From NCBI RefSeq assembly GCF_013393945.1, contig NZ_CP040297.1:3814001-3878000 (forward strand): DNA of 64,000 nucleotides, read 5' to 3'. The notes beneath the pieces are model-generated. The model saw only the letters and a list, made by a program, of their open reading frames with translations. It did no database searches and had not been told where the DNA came from. This document shows positions 52,805 to 62,828 of the stretch, one piece after another. The stretch is from Nostoc sp. TCL26-01 (GTDB lineage Bacteria; Cyanobacteriota; Cyanobacteriia; Cyanobacteriales; Nostocaceae). Made by a program: the position numbers and the translations under genes. The number at the start of each line of letters is the position of its first letter. The stretch's first letter is position 1.

Positions 52805-53421
52805 ATATTTAAACACCCCACACAATCACACTAAAAAATCATCACTTAAAAGTCAGTTCGAGAAAATTAGAGCCAGGGCTAAAGGCTGAGGAAGAGTGAG
52901 GGAGTAAGGGAGTGAGGGAAAATTAAGAATTGCCACTAACTACTCGTTACTCAGCACTCATAACTCACCACTTATAACTCCCTCTGCTTCTGTTCTATCG
53001 AACTTACGTAACTTTACACTTTAATTCAACAACTACAAGTAGATACCTTGTGTTTTGCTTTTATGATAGTTATTTTTTTTGGATAAGAATCTTTATTTCT
53101 CTAAATTAGCTTATGTAAAAATACTTAAAAAAAGTTATTACATAGTAAATTTTTGATAAAGTTTGCTGCCCCTCAGTTTAACCCTTGCCTCTCATAGTCG
53201 CCAGTGGTAAATTAACAACTTCACATAAATCTTATACAAAGCACTCAACTGATGACTAGCTATGCCCGTAGGGTTTTACGGCACTCACCACTGCTTGAAC
53301 TTAAAAAATATTAATATAAATTCTCATCAAATAGTTTTAATGTAACGTTTTAATGGCATTTTTTAGCTGTCTGTAATTTAAAACTCCAGCAGTTGACCTT
53401 TTTAAAGTTGAGAAGTTTAGC
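52805..53421. other. Spacer between divergent glmM and ho1
   Basis: CTCAGCACTCATAACTCACC-type repeats occur at about 52940-52982. The rest, to 53421, is AT-rich leader DNA of ho1. I see no RNA gene or riboswitch. Confidence 0.5.
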
Positions 53422-54138
53422 ATGAGCAGCAATTTAGCAAGCAAACTGCGTGTAGGGACAAAAAAAGCTCACACGATGGCAGAAAACGTTGGTTTTGTCA
53501 AGTGCTTTTTAAAAGGAGTAGTAGAAAAAAGTTCTTACCGCAAGTTAGTGGCTAACTTTTACTTCGTCTACTCGGCGATGGAAGAGGAAATGGAAAAGCA
53601 TAGCCAACACCCGATTGTTTCTAAAATTAACTTTCCCCAACTCAATCGTAAGCACAGCTTAGAGCAAGACCTGAGCTATTATTACGGTGCAAACTGGCGC
53701 GAACAAATCAAACTATCGCCAGCAGGTGAGGCTTATGTACAACGTATTCGGGAAATATCAGCAACAGAACCAGAATTGTTGATTGCTCATTCTTACACCC
53801 GTTATTTAGGTGATTTATCTGGGGGACAAATTCTCAAAAACATTGCGGTGACAGCGATGAATTTGACAGATGGGCAAGGAACTGCATTCTATGAATTTGC
53901 AGATATTACAGATGAGAAGGGATTCAAAGCCAAATATCGGCAAATTTTAGATGAGATGCCCATTGATGACGCTACAGGCGATCGCATTGTCGATGAAGCT
54001 AACGCCGCCTTTGGTGTGAACATGAAGATGTTCCAAGAATTAGAAGGCAACTTAATCAAAGCGATCGGTGTCATGTTGTACAACACCTTGACCCGCAAAC
54101 GCACACGGGGCAGTACCGAACTCGCAACGGCTGAGTAA
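53422..54138 (+). CDS. ho1: Heme oxygenase (biliverdin-producing)
   Basis: The enzyme opens heme to biliverdin IX-alpha with ferredoxin as reductant, feeding phycobilin and phytochrome chromophore synthesis. The 238-residue protein contains LRVGTKKAHTMAENVGFVK, whose His is the heme ligand, and ANFYFVYSAMEEEMEKHS. The distal-helix signature is RYLGDLSGGQILKNIA. The length equals that of cyanobacterial HO1 (pbsA1). It is followed by a hairpin at 54169-54227 and by a microsatellite region. Confidence 0.96.
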   Translation: MSSNLASKLRVGTKKAHTMAENVGFVKCFLKGVVEKSSYRKLVANFYFVYSAMEEEMEKHSQHPIVSKINFPQLNRKHSLEQDLSYYYGANWREQIKLSPAGEAYVQRIREISATEPELLIAHSYTRYLGDLSGGQILKNIAVTAMNLTDGQGTAFYEFADITDEKGFKAKYRQILDEMPIDDATGDRIVDEANAAFGVNMKMFQELEGNLIKAIGVMLYNTLTRKRTRGSTELATAE

Positions 54139-54168
54139 ATTTTTATCAAGTAAATTTTTGCCAAATTA

Positions 54169-54227
54169 AGGGGCAGTTCCCCTGGGTTCACCTGTAAAGA
54201 AGCAGGCGATCTCCGGGAAGCTGCCCC
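54169..54227 (+). terminator. Hairpin downstream of ho1
   Basis: GGGGCAGTTCCCC and GGGAAGCTGCCCC can pair through GGGGCAG/CTGCCCC arms, with a smaller internal hairpin. No U run follows, so this may be a processing or repeat structure rather than a classic terminator. Confidence 0.45.
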
Positions 54228-54243
54228 TAACGTTTGGGGAGAG

Positions 54244-54471
54244 GGGGGATGGGGAGATGGGGAGATGGGGAGATGGGGAGATGGGGGGATGGGGAGATGG
54301 GGGGGGATGGGGAGATGGGGAGATGGGGGGATGGGGAGAGCGGCGGAAAATCCTTCACCTTGTCCCCTTGTCCCCTTGTCCCCTTGTCCCCTTGTCCCCT
54401 TGTCCCCTTGTCCCCTTGTCCCCTTGTCCCCTTGTCCCCTTGTCCCCTAATTCCCTATCCCCTATCCCCTA
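54244..54471. repeat. Twin octamer microsatellites, G-rich then C-rich
   Basis: About twelve GGGGAGAT units, some with GGGGGGAT variants, fill 54244-54338. After a 22-bp gap, eleven TGTCCCCT units fill 54361-54448, followed by CCCTAT units to 54471. Both arrays have period 8 and runs of four G or C. They can pair as an imperfect long hairpin, and the G strand can form quadruplexes. The array ends 3 bp before the groEL stop. Confidence 0.92.
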
Positions 54472-54474
54472 TTC

Positions 54475-56142
<1,668 letters not shown>

Positions 56143-56174
56143 TTTTTCTTTCTCTAGCGCTTCCATTAGACAAT

Positions 56175-56201
56175 TTAGCACTCACAGGCTCAGAGTGCTA
56201 A
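56175..56201 (-). promoter_or_regulatory. CIRCE operator for HrcA
   Basis: TTAGCACTC-N9-GAGTGCTAA is an exact match to the CIRCE inverted repeat. It lies 33 bp upstream of the groEL start. HrcA represses chaperonin genes through this site in many bacteria; Anabaena cpn60 is known to be regulated this way. Confidence 0.95.
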
Positions 56202-56288
56202 GTAACCAAACTACTGAAATCACAAATAGAAATCAAAAAAATTGATTAATATACTCTTGATGCTCATGTAGGATACTGGCAGTAATGG

Positions 56289-57383
56289 TTGAATCGGGAG
56301 ATGAATCTGTACAACTCCCTTAGGTCTCTTGGCATTGCTGACCCTAGCGGCTCCGGCTGGTTGGCAGTAGTATTCACGTTTATCTTGGCTTGGTTAGTAA
56401 CGTGGCGTTTAATTCCCACGGTACGCAAATTTGCCTTAAGGGTAGGTTGGGCTGATCAACCCAACGCCCGACGACTCAATCGAGAACCTTTGCCCAATGC
56501 AGGAGGTTTAGCTATTTATGCGGGGGTGATTGCCGCATTGGTCTTAGCTAGCCTTTTAAGACCCATTGAGCTACAGAACGTCTTAGCTCAAGTACTGACT
56601 ATTTTACTAGGGGGTTCCATCCTAGTCTTGGTCGGCTTTATAGACGATCAGTTCGGATTACCCCCCTCTGTTCGGTTGTGGGCGCAAATTATCACAGCCT
56701 TGTTGCTGGTGGCTAACGGCATTAGTGTGAATGTGAGTTTCGGTACGCCCATTGACTCTATTCTCTCCATGTTGCTCACCGTGCTTTGGGTGGTGGGCAT
56801 CACTAATGCCATTAACTTGATGGATGGCATGGATGGATTGGCAGGAGGAATTAGTTTTATCGCTGCCATGAGTTTATTGGGAGTTTCTGCCCAGTTTCCT
56901 AATCGAGCTGCGGCTACCTTAGTTTTGGCTGCCTTGGGAGGTGCGGCTTTAGGCTTTTTACGTCACAATTTTCACCCCTCCAGAATCATCATGGGTGATG
57001 CTGGGGCATACTTTTTTGGTTATGTGTTAGCTGCTACTAGTATTTTAGGTAGCCTACAACGCAATACTCTATTTGCTCTCGGCCCTACAGTTTTATTTTT
57101 GCTCTTGCCAGTATTAGATACTACACAAGTATTTATTCGGCGGTTGCTAGCAGGAAAAAACCCCCTCAGCACCCCTGGCAAAGACCACCTACACCACCGC
57201 TTACTCGCTTGGGGATTATCTCAACGTCACGCTGCATTTACCTTGTGGTCAGCAACCTTAGTTTGTAATTTGCTGGCAATGAGAATCCAAGGCATGACTT
57301 TGACGGTGATTATTGCCACAGCCAGCAGTATTATCATTCTGCTCGGCTTCACTGTCTGGCAAAGAATCCGCCAACAGTCCTGA
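56289..57383 (+). CDS. WecA/MraY-type polyprenyl-phosphate sugar-1-phosphate transferase
   Basis: The 364-residue polytopic membrane protein (about ten helices) has the family sites in order: WADQPNARRLNREPLPNAGG, then VGFIDDQFGLPP and ITNAINLMDGMDGLAGGISF. The nucleotide part is IIMGDAGAYFFGY, and the histidine loop is GKDHLHHRLLAWGLSQRHA. It would transfer GlcNAc-1-P or a similar sugar to undecaprenyl phosphate, starting a surface polysaccharide. The start is either TTG 56289 or ATG 56301; the GGGAG directly before the ATG is too close to serve it, which slightly favours TTG. Confidence 0.92.
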   Translation: MNREMNLYNSLRSLGIADPSGSGWLAVVFTFILAWLVTWRLIPTVRKFALRVGWADQPNARRLNREPLPNAGGLAIYAGVIAALVLASLLRPIELQNVLAQVLTILLGGSILVLVGFIDDQFGLPPSVRLWAQIITALLLVANGISVNVSFGTPIDSILSMLLTVLWVVGITNAINLMDGMDGLAGGISFIAAMSLLGVSAQFPNRAAATLVLAALGGAALGFLRHNFHPSRIIMGDAGAYFFGYVLAATSILGSLQRNTLFALGPTVLFLLLPVLDTTQVFIRRLLAGKNPLSTPGKDHLHHRLLAWGLSQRHAAFTLWSATLVCNLLAMRIQGMTLTVIIATASSIIILLGFTVWQRIRQQS

Positions 57384-57608
57384 GTGATGAGTGCTGAGTG
57401 CTGAGTTAAGAAAAGGTAAGGAATTAAGATTTAAAACAACAATAAAGCATAACTCATGACTCTATTAAAATTCCTGAATCAGCACTCAGTAAGGGCTACA
57501 ATCTACTATCGCTAAAATCACTCCCCACTTATTACTCCCCACTCAGCACTCAGTACTCACTACTCATGACTCAGCACTCAGCACTCATGACTCAGCACTC
57601 AGCACTGT
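57384..57608. repeat. STRR-rich spacer between convergent genes
   Basis: AGTGCTG units appear at 57384-57407, directly after the stop of the transferase gene. About nine ACTCAGC/ACTCATG units fill 57536-57606 and reach the fabG stop codon at 57609. Confidence 0.85.
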
Positions 57609-58352
57609 CTAAGCCATCACCATGCCACCATCGACGTTAAAGACTTGACCAGTAATGTAAGCGGCGGCGGGGTCAGATGCTAGGAAGCGTACCATACCAG
57701 CAATTTCTTCTGGTTGACCGTAGCGACCTAAAGGGATGTATTTGAGAATATCGTCAGCTTTGAGGTTGCTGGTCATGTCTGTAGCGATGAAACCGGGAGC
57801 AACAGCGTTAACTGTGATACCACGAGAAGCAAGTTCTTTCGCAACTGTTTTGGTAAAACCAATCACACCGGCTTTAGCAGCGCTGTAGTTTGCTTGACCA
57901 GGATTACCCATTTGTCCAGCAACGGAGGTAATGTTGATGATGCGACCAGAACGCTGCTTCAGCATGATTTTACTGGCAGCGCGAGTACATAAAAATACAC
58001 CAGTGAGATTGAGGTCGATTACGGCTTGCCAATCTTCTGTTTTCATGCGTAGTAGTAGAGTGTCGCGGGTGATACCAGCATTATTCACCAAAATATCCAC
58101 TCGTTGAAACTTTTCCATCACTGTGTTGATCAGTGCATCTACTTGATCAGCTTGGGAAACATCAGCTTGTAGCGCGTTCGCTTCCCCACCAGCACCCGTA
58201 ATTTCTGCAACTACCTGATCGGCTGCGGTGCTAGAACTGGCATAATTAACCACTACTTTTGCCCCTTGGGCAGCTAATTGGAGAGCGATCGCTCTACCAA
58301 TCCCCCTTGACGCACCAGTAACAATAGCTACCTGATTTTGTAATGAACTCAT
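57609..58352 (-). CDS. fabG: 3-oxoacyl-ACP reductase
   Basis: This NADPH-dependent SDR carries out the first reduction of each fatty acid elongation cycle. The 247 residues include the cofactor motif VTGASRGIGRAIALQLAAQG, then NNAGITRDTLLLRM. The catalytic triad is ITSVAGQMGNPGQANYSAAK (Ser, Tyr, Lys), and PGFIATDMT and ITGQVFNVDGGMVMA complete it. This is full agreement with FabG. The 3' end abuts an STRR array. Confidence 0.94.
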   Translation of the reverse strand: MSSLQNQVAIVTGASRGIGRAIALQLAAQGAKVVVNYASSSTAADQVVAEITGAGGEANALQADVSQADQVDALINTVMEKFQRVDILVNNAGITRDTLLLRMKTEDWQAVIDLNLTGVFLCTRAASKIMLKQRSGRIINITSVAGQMGNPGQANYSAAKAGVIGFTKTVAKELASRGITVNAVAPGFIATDMTSNLKADDILKYIPLGRYGQPEEIAGMVRFLASDPAAAYITGQVFNVDGGMVMA

Positions 58353-58449
58353 GTTATGTTCCTCTATCTTGGAGATACCGCGCTAATTATCTTATGGTGA
58401 TTTGGGGAACATCTGATAAGTAGTTGGACAAAATTAAGTTCATTTGTGG

Positions 58450-58475
58450 AGATAGGCAATAGGCAATAGGCAACA
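58450..58475. repeat. Short STRR (AGGCAAT)
   Basis: AGGCAAT is repeated three times, followed by AGGCAACAG, in the spacer upstream of fabG. Confidence 0.7.
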
Positions 58476-58602
58476 GAAGAAAAATATGTGTAATTAATTA
58501 TCTCTAAGTACTTATCCTCTGAATAAAATATAATTCTTTTAGGCTGCTAATATTGCTAGCATTAACATCTATAAGCTGTTAGCAGCAATTAGGAAATAAA
58601 CA

Positions 58603-58692
58603 ATGTCATTAAATCAGTACGTATGTTTCCTCTGCTCTTAGGAAATCAGTTTATGAACGTGCTAATGGTTATTGTGAATATTGTTTTATTTT
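58603..58692 (+). pseudogene. HNH endonuclease 5' remnant
   Basis: ATG 58603 (MSLNQ, preceded by TTAGGAAATAAACA) is followed, one base out of frame, by TYVSSALRKSVYERANGYCEYC at 58619-58684. This is the usual start of small HNH nucleases, with the first zinc-binding CEYC pair. After that the sequence becomes TTTCTTTCCC and a CCCTGTCCCCTATCCCC repeat, so the remaining HNH domain is gone. It appears to be a short relic, frameshifted and truncated at a repeat. The rest of 58353-58835 has no gene. Confidence 0.55.
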
Positions 58693-58835
58693 TCTTTCCC
58701 AATACCCTGTCCCCTATCCCCTATTGAAATGGGAACGATAAATTTAGCAACAATAAAAATAAAATAATGTTACACCATTTTCAGAAAGCAGACATTAATA
58801 TTGAATTCAATCAATAAATAATTGGTGTGTGTCAT

Positions 58836-59153
58836 ATGACTACTAAAAAACAATTCAACAGCTTTGAAGAGATGCTATCTGGTTCTGATGTACCTGTTTT
58901 AGTAGATTTTTACGCTGACTGGTGTGGTCCTTGTCAGATGATGACTGGAATTTTACAGCAGGTAAATGCTCAACTTAAAGACAATTTACGCATTGTTAAA
59001 ATTGACACTGAAAAATACACAGAATTAGCCACCAAGTATCAAATTACTGCTCTACCAACCCTTGTATTGTTCAAGCAAGGTCAGCCAGTGGAGCGTATTG
59101 AGGGTGTGGTACAAGCACCACAGCTAATCCAGCATCTACAAAGTTTCTTTTAA
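58836..59153 (+). CDS. Thioredoxin
   Basis: From ATG 58836 this is a 105-residue thioredoxin with the active site DWCGPCQMM, the cis-proline in ALPTLVLFKQG and the usual VDFYADWCGPC lead-in. It reduces protein disulfides in the cytoplasm. The N-terminus (TTKKQFNSFEEMLSGSDVPV) differs from classical m-type TrxA, suggesting one of the additional cyanobacterial thioredoxins (x- or y-type cannot be told apart here). A GTG three codons upstream (58827) is an unlikely start. A strong terminator follows. Confidence 0.93.
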   Translation: MTTKKQFNSFEEMLSGSDVPVLVDFYADWCGPCQMMTGILQQVNAQLKDNLRIVKIDTEKYTELATKYQITALPTLVLFKQGQPVERIEGVVQAPQLIQHLQSFF

Positions 59154-59164
59154 GCAATGTTAAG

Positions 59165-59192
59165 GTAGAGATACAATTTTTTGTATCTCTAC
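59165..59192 (+). terminator. Intrinsic terminator of the thioredoxin gene
   Basis: A perfect 12-bp stem GTAGAGATACAA / TTGTATCTCTAC with a TTTT loop lies 12 bp after the thioredoxin stop. Confidence 0.8.
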
Positions 59193-59297
59193 ATATTAAT
59201 AATTATTAAGTTGGGATTTTAGAATTTTTTGGTAACTTACTTACCTAATCAAGAACGCTAGAATTATTTGGCAGTTCATCTGCGTACAAACGAGCCA

Positions 59298-59622
59298 TTA
59301 TTCCTCTTCATTTTCCCGAATAGCTGTATCAATTTCTTCTTGATATACAGTGGCATAAACCCAAGCGTTAGTTAAGTCAGTTGCCGATAGAGTCGGATAA
59401 TCTTTCAAAAGTTGAGCTTCACTAATACCTAACCTACGAGCATTAATTAAAACCCAGACAGGAATATGTGGTGGCGATACACGCATCGCCACCACATATT
59501 CCTGGAGTTTTTTCAATCCCTCGCCAAGAGTTGCCTAAGCTTTGAGCAAGTAGCTGAATTGCCTGTGCTTTTTCATTTGGTGTTAAAGCCAGTAATTCTG
59601 ATTCCAAGTTCTGAAGCGTCAT
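59298..59622 (-). pseudogene. DUF433 antitoxin-like gene with a palindrome-linked frameshift
   Basis: ATG 59622 starts LQNLESELLALTPNEKAQAI and continues through GNSWRGIEKTPGICGGDACI to ATT near 59487. The frame then fails. The family continuation IPVWVLINARRLGISEAQLL to the end TAIRENEEE is intact in another frame (stop at 59298). Between ACA and ATT only a T remains where a codon such as CGT is expected, a loss of two bases. The breakpoint sits in a perfect 20-bp inverted repeat (59459-59478 and 59485-59504). A shorter protein of 72 residues could start at TTG 59516. Confidence 0.8.
59459..59504. repeat. Perfect 20-bp palindrome inside the DUF433 gene
   Basis: CAGGAATATGTGGTGGCGAT and ATCGCCACCACATATTCCTG are exact reverse complements separated by ACACGC. 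The palindrome lies within coding sequence and coincides with the frameshift. Confidence 0.95.
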
Positions 59623-59721
59623 AGTATTGCTGAGTTCAGATGAAAAAAGACTATATCTAAATATTTTAACTAAAGCAGCATAGTCTCAGTAAAAAAGCTT
59701 GCTCTCCCATCCAACTTTCTT

Positions 59722-60642
59722 TTAAGAACGTCGCACGTTTAAACAACACCATTCTTTGCGCTTCCACATGGTAGCCACAACCCAACCATGTTTCTCTAAA
59801 GCATCAACAACGGAGTTAGATTGCTCAACTAAAATACCGCTAAAAATTGCCCAAGTACTAGGTTTAGTAATCTCACTAATTTCTGGCACTAATTGAATGA
59901 TCACATCAGCTAAAATATTGCAGACAATTCCATCTACAGGCTGTGCAATTAGTTTCTTTAAAATGTCTACACTACCTTCTGCGGGTACTAAACGTTCTGG
60001 GCTAACATCGTTGAGAGCGCGATTGCTGAAAGTTGACTGGACTGCTAAGGGATCAGTATCCACGGCATAAACTTTCTCTGCTCCCAATAAGACAGCACCG
60101 ATCGCCAGAATACCAGAACCACAACCAATATCTGCAATAATGACAGACTCTTGTTTACTACCTGTATTCGTAAAAGATTGAGGAACTTGACTGAGGCGCA
60201 TTTCCAGAGATTCTAGACACAGTTGGGTTGTCGCATGATTGCCAGTACCAAATGCAACACCGGGATCAAGACGAATGACTAAGCGATCTGAGTTTTCTGG
60301 TAAAGGTAGCCATGCCGGATTGATGAGAAAGCGATCGCCTATTTCCTGTGGATGCCAGTATTGTTTCCAGCTAGTCGCCCAATCCTCCTCATCAATTAGC
60401 TGCCAACTCAAGCTAGGAATAGATAATCCTACACACAAAGCATCTTGCCGCAACCATAATCCCAGTGCTGCTAAATCTAGTAGTTGGGCTTGGAATATGG
60501 GCAAATAACCCCGCACTAAATAGGAACTGCCTTTACTTTCGCTAGCCGTACCACGACAACCAAAATCTTCCAGTCGCCAGAAAACAGAGTCTTCCAGTGC
60601 CGGTTCACATGAAATTTGTAGTTCCCACCAAGTATTAGCCAT
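59722..60642 (-). CDS. prmA: Ribosomal protein L11 methyltransferase
   Basis: The 306-residue enzyme methylates lysines of L11 using SAM. The N-terminal recognition domain begins TWWELQISCEPALEDSVFW. The linker carries LDPGVAFGTGNHATTQLCLE, the PrmA signature. The SAM site is IADIGCGSGILAIGAVLLGA, followed by DGIVCNILADVIIQL, the NxxA-type catalytic motif. Length and order are normal. It follows serA on the same strand after a repeat-filled 259-bp spacer and is probably a separate transcript. Confidence 0.94.
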   Translation of the reverse strand: MANTWWELQISCEPALEDSVFWRLEDFGCRGTASESKGSSYLVRGYLPIFQAQLLDLAALGLWLRQDALCVGLSIPSLSWQLIDEEDWATSWKQYWHPQEIGDRFLINPAWLPLPENSDRLVIRLDPGVAFGTGNHATTQLCLESLEMRLSQVPQSFTNTGSKQESVIIADIGCGSGILAIGAVLLGAEKVYAVDTDPLAVQSTFSNRALNDVSPERLVPAEGSVDILKKLIAQPVDGIVCNILADVIIQLVPEISEITKPSTWAIFSGILVEQSNSVVDALEKHGWVVATMWKRKEWCCLNVRRS

Positions 60643-60901
60643 TTTTTAGTGCTGAGTGCTGTTAGCGGTAGCGGGGCGATGCAGCCCGTGCTGAGTGCTG
60701 AGTGCTGAGTGAGGGAGTGAGGGAGTGAGGGTGCAGGGGTGTGAACAGTGAACAGTGAACGTTTATTAACTGGTAACTGATAACTGTTAACTGGTAACTG
60801 ATTTGGTAGGGGTGTAGGGGTGTAGAAGAAATGCTAATGACCAATGACCTATTTCCCTGTCCCCTGTCCCCTATCCCCTGTCCCCTGTCCCCTGTCCTCT
60901 T
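60643..60901. repeat. Repeat-filled spacer between serA and prmA
   Basis: GTGCTGA units fill 60650-60710. A copy of the AACAGTGAACAGTGAACGTT unit with AACTGAT/AACTGGT heptamers is at 60741-60805. About six CCCCTGT/CCCCTAT heptamers fill 60853-60898, up to the serA stop. No gene was recognised. Confidence 0.85.
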
Positions 60902-62482
60902 TTATAGTGTTACTGTATACGCATCTCGAATTCCCGGTACTTTGGTAATCTCGGTTAAAATACCATCGGGTAAGGGATCATCGATGCTGAGAGCCATGAC
61001 TGCATCACCACGGACGATTTTGCGTCCTACTTGCATACTGGCAATGTTGACATTAAAGCTGCCTAGTAAAGAACCAAGTTTGCCAATAATGCCTGGCATA
61101 TCACGGTGCAAGGTAAACAGCATATGCTTGCTAGGGGGGACGTTAATGGGGAATCCGTCAACATCGGTGAGGTGAATCTCTTTTTCTCCTAACAATGCAC
61201 CAGTGACAGAATGTGTACCCAGAGTACCAATAGCTTCTAAACGAATCGAACCAGCGTAGTCACGTACAGAAGCGTCGCGGGTTTCGATGACGCGAATTCC
61301 TCGTTCTTTGGCTTCGATGCTGGCGTTGACGTAATTTACCCGTTCTCTCAAGGCTTGATAAAGTAGTCCTTTCAAGGATGCCACTACTAAGGGTTGGCTT
61401 TTATTAGTTGCCAGTTCTCCTTGCAGACGAACGTTGAGTAATTCCACTCGTCCCCCTGCTAGTTGTCCTACCAAGTTACCCAAGGTTTCCGCTAGCTGCA
61501 TATAGGGTTTGAGTTCTTCCAAGACATCGGGGCCGAGTCCGGGGATATTGACGGCGGAACGGGCGGGTAAACCCAAGAGAACATCGCGGATTTGTTCAGC
61601 TACGTCAATGGCTACATTCACTTGGGCTTCTGTAGTTGATGCGCCTAAGTGGGGGGTGAGGATGACTTCTTTACCGAGCGATCGCAATTCTGATTCAGCC
61701 AGGGGTTCTGACTCAAACACATCCAAAGCTGCACCCGCGATCGTTCCCGCTTTAATAGCTGCGGCTAAGGCTGCTTCATCTATGATCCCACCACGAGCGC
61801 AATTGATAATCCGGGCGGTGGGCTTCATTTTTGCCAGCGTGGTGGCGTTGATCAGGTGGGCAGTTTCCGATGTTTTGGGGATGTGCAAGGTGATATAGTC
61901 TGCTTGCTGAATCAGCAAATCTAAATCCACCAATTGACACCCGATTTGTTCTGCCCGTTCGGTGGAAATGAAAGGATCATAAGCAAGTAATTTCATGCCC
62001 ATTGCTTTGGCAACTGCGGCGACATGAGAACCGATTTTACCCAAACCCACGATACCGATAGTTTTTTTGTAAACTTCCGCACCGACAAAAGTTTTGCGAT
62101 CCCACTCTCCACGTTTGACAGAAGCGTTGGCATCGGGGATATGACGCGACAGAGATAACATCATTGCCAAGGCGTGTTCAGCAGCAGCAATGGTGTTACC
62201 TTCAGGGGAATTAACTACAACAATCCCTCGCCGGGTAGCAGCAGGCACATCAACATTATCCACGCCCACCCCAGCACGACCGATGATTCTCAGCTGTGTG
62301 CCGGCTTCAATAATTTCTTGAGTGACACGTGTTCCTGAACGAATCATTAACGCATCATACTCACCAATAATTTCTATTAATTCTGCTGGCTTTAGACCTG
62401 TCTTGACATCAACAGTAGCAACTTGAGAAAGAATGTCAATGCCAGCCTGGTCAATAGGATCGGAGACAAGAACCTTAGACAT
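60902..62482 (-). CDS. serA: D-3-phosphoglycerate dehydrogenase
   Basis: The enzyme catalyses the first step of serine synthesis from 3-phosphoglycerate. At 526 residues it is the long form. The NAD site is IGIVGLGKIGSHVAAVAKAM. The catalytic Arg, Glu and His lie in INCARGGIIDEAAL, ALDVFESEPLAESEL and ILTPHLGASTTEAQ. An intervening domain (residues 320-450) and a C-terminal ACT domain (HMLFTLHRDMPGIIGKLGSL) follow; the ACT domain usually allows serine feedback. Serine feeds cysteine synthesis through cysK. Confidence 0.95.
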   Translation of the reverse strand: MSKVLVSDPIDQAGIDILSQVATVDVKTGLKPAELIEIIGEYDALMIRSGTRVTQEIIEAGTQLRIIGRAGVGVDNVDVPAATRRGIVVVNSPEGNTIAAAEHALAMMLSLSRHIPDANASVKRGEWDRKTFVGAEVYKKTIGIVGLGKIGSHVAAVAKAMGMKLLAYDPFISTERAEQIGCQLVDLDLLIQQADYITLHIPKTSETAHLINATTLAKMKPTARIINCARGGIIDEAALAAAIKAGTIAGAALDVFESEPLAESELRSLGKEVILTPHLGASTTEAQVNVAIDVAEQIRDVLLGLPARSAVNIPGLGPDVLEELKPYMQLAETLGNLVGQLAGGRVELLNVRLQGELATNKSQPLVVASLKGLLYQALRERVNYVNASIEAKERGIRVIETRDASVRDYAGSIRLEAIGTLGTHSVTGALLGEKEIHLTDVDGFPINVPPSKHMLFTLHRDMPGIIGKLGSLLGSFNVNIASMQVGRKIVRGDAVMALSIDDPLPDGILTEITKVPGIRDAYTVTL

Positions 62483-62828
62483 GATTACATCATTTATAAT
62501 TACAAGTTTTGCTGCACAAGACTTTTTAGTTTAGTCTTTATTCGTGGCAATTCAGCAAAAATATTTGTTTGAATAACAACTCATCCTTTATCCACACTTA
62601 GTAATGAGAAGATGAGTAACTGTTAATGCCATCCTTCGGGTAAATGATAAACCATGAGCAGTACCAAAAACTTATTTGTTTATTAATAGTTAAGAGTTAC
62701 CAAGATTTCTGTGGTGATAGGCGATCGCGTTCCGCCCAGCGTTGCTGATCGCCTCAGTATCCCCTACCCTCATAAATCGCTATAATTCTCTTGAGGACAC
62801 TGGTATATAAGTTTTGAGGCAACCAGTC
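62483..62828. other. Spacer between divergent serA and Uma2 gene
   Basis: AT-rich, with a GCGATCGCG and a TGATCGCC near 62722-62752 that can pair weakly. No gene, tRNA or terminator was recognised. Confidence 0.45.

Noticed and set aside
53422..54138. Search for a riboswitch or tRNA in the long spacers, including upstream of ho1
   Set aside because: No cloverleaf, conserved T-loop sequence or known aptamer pattern was seen by eye. A covariance-model scan would be needed to exclude weak cases.
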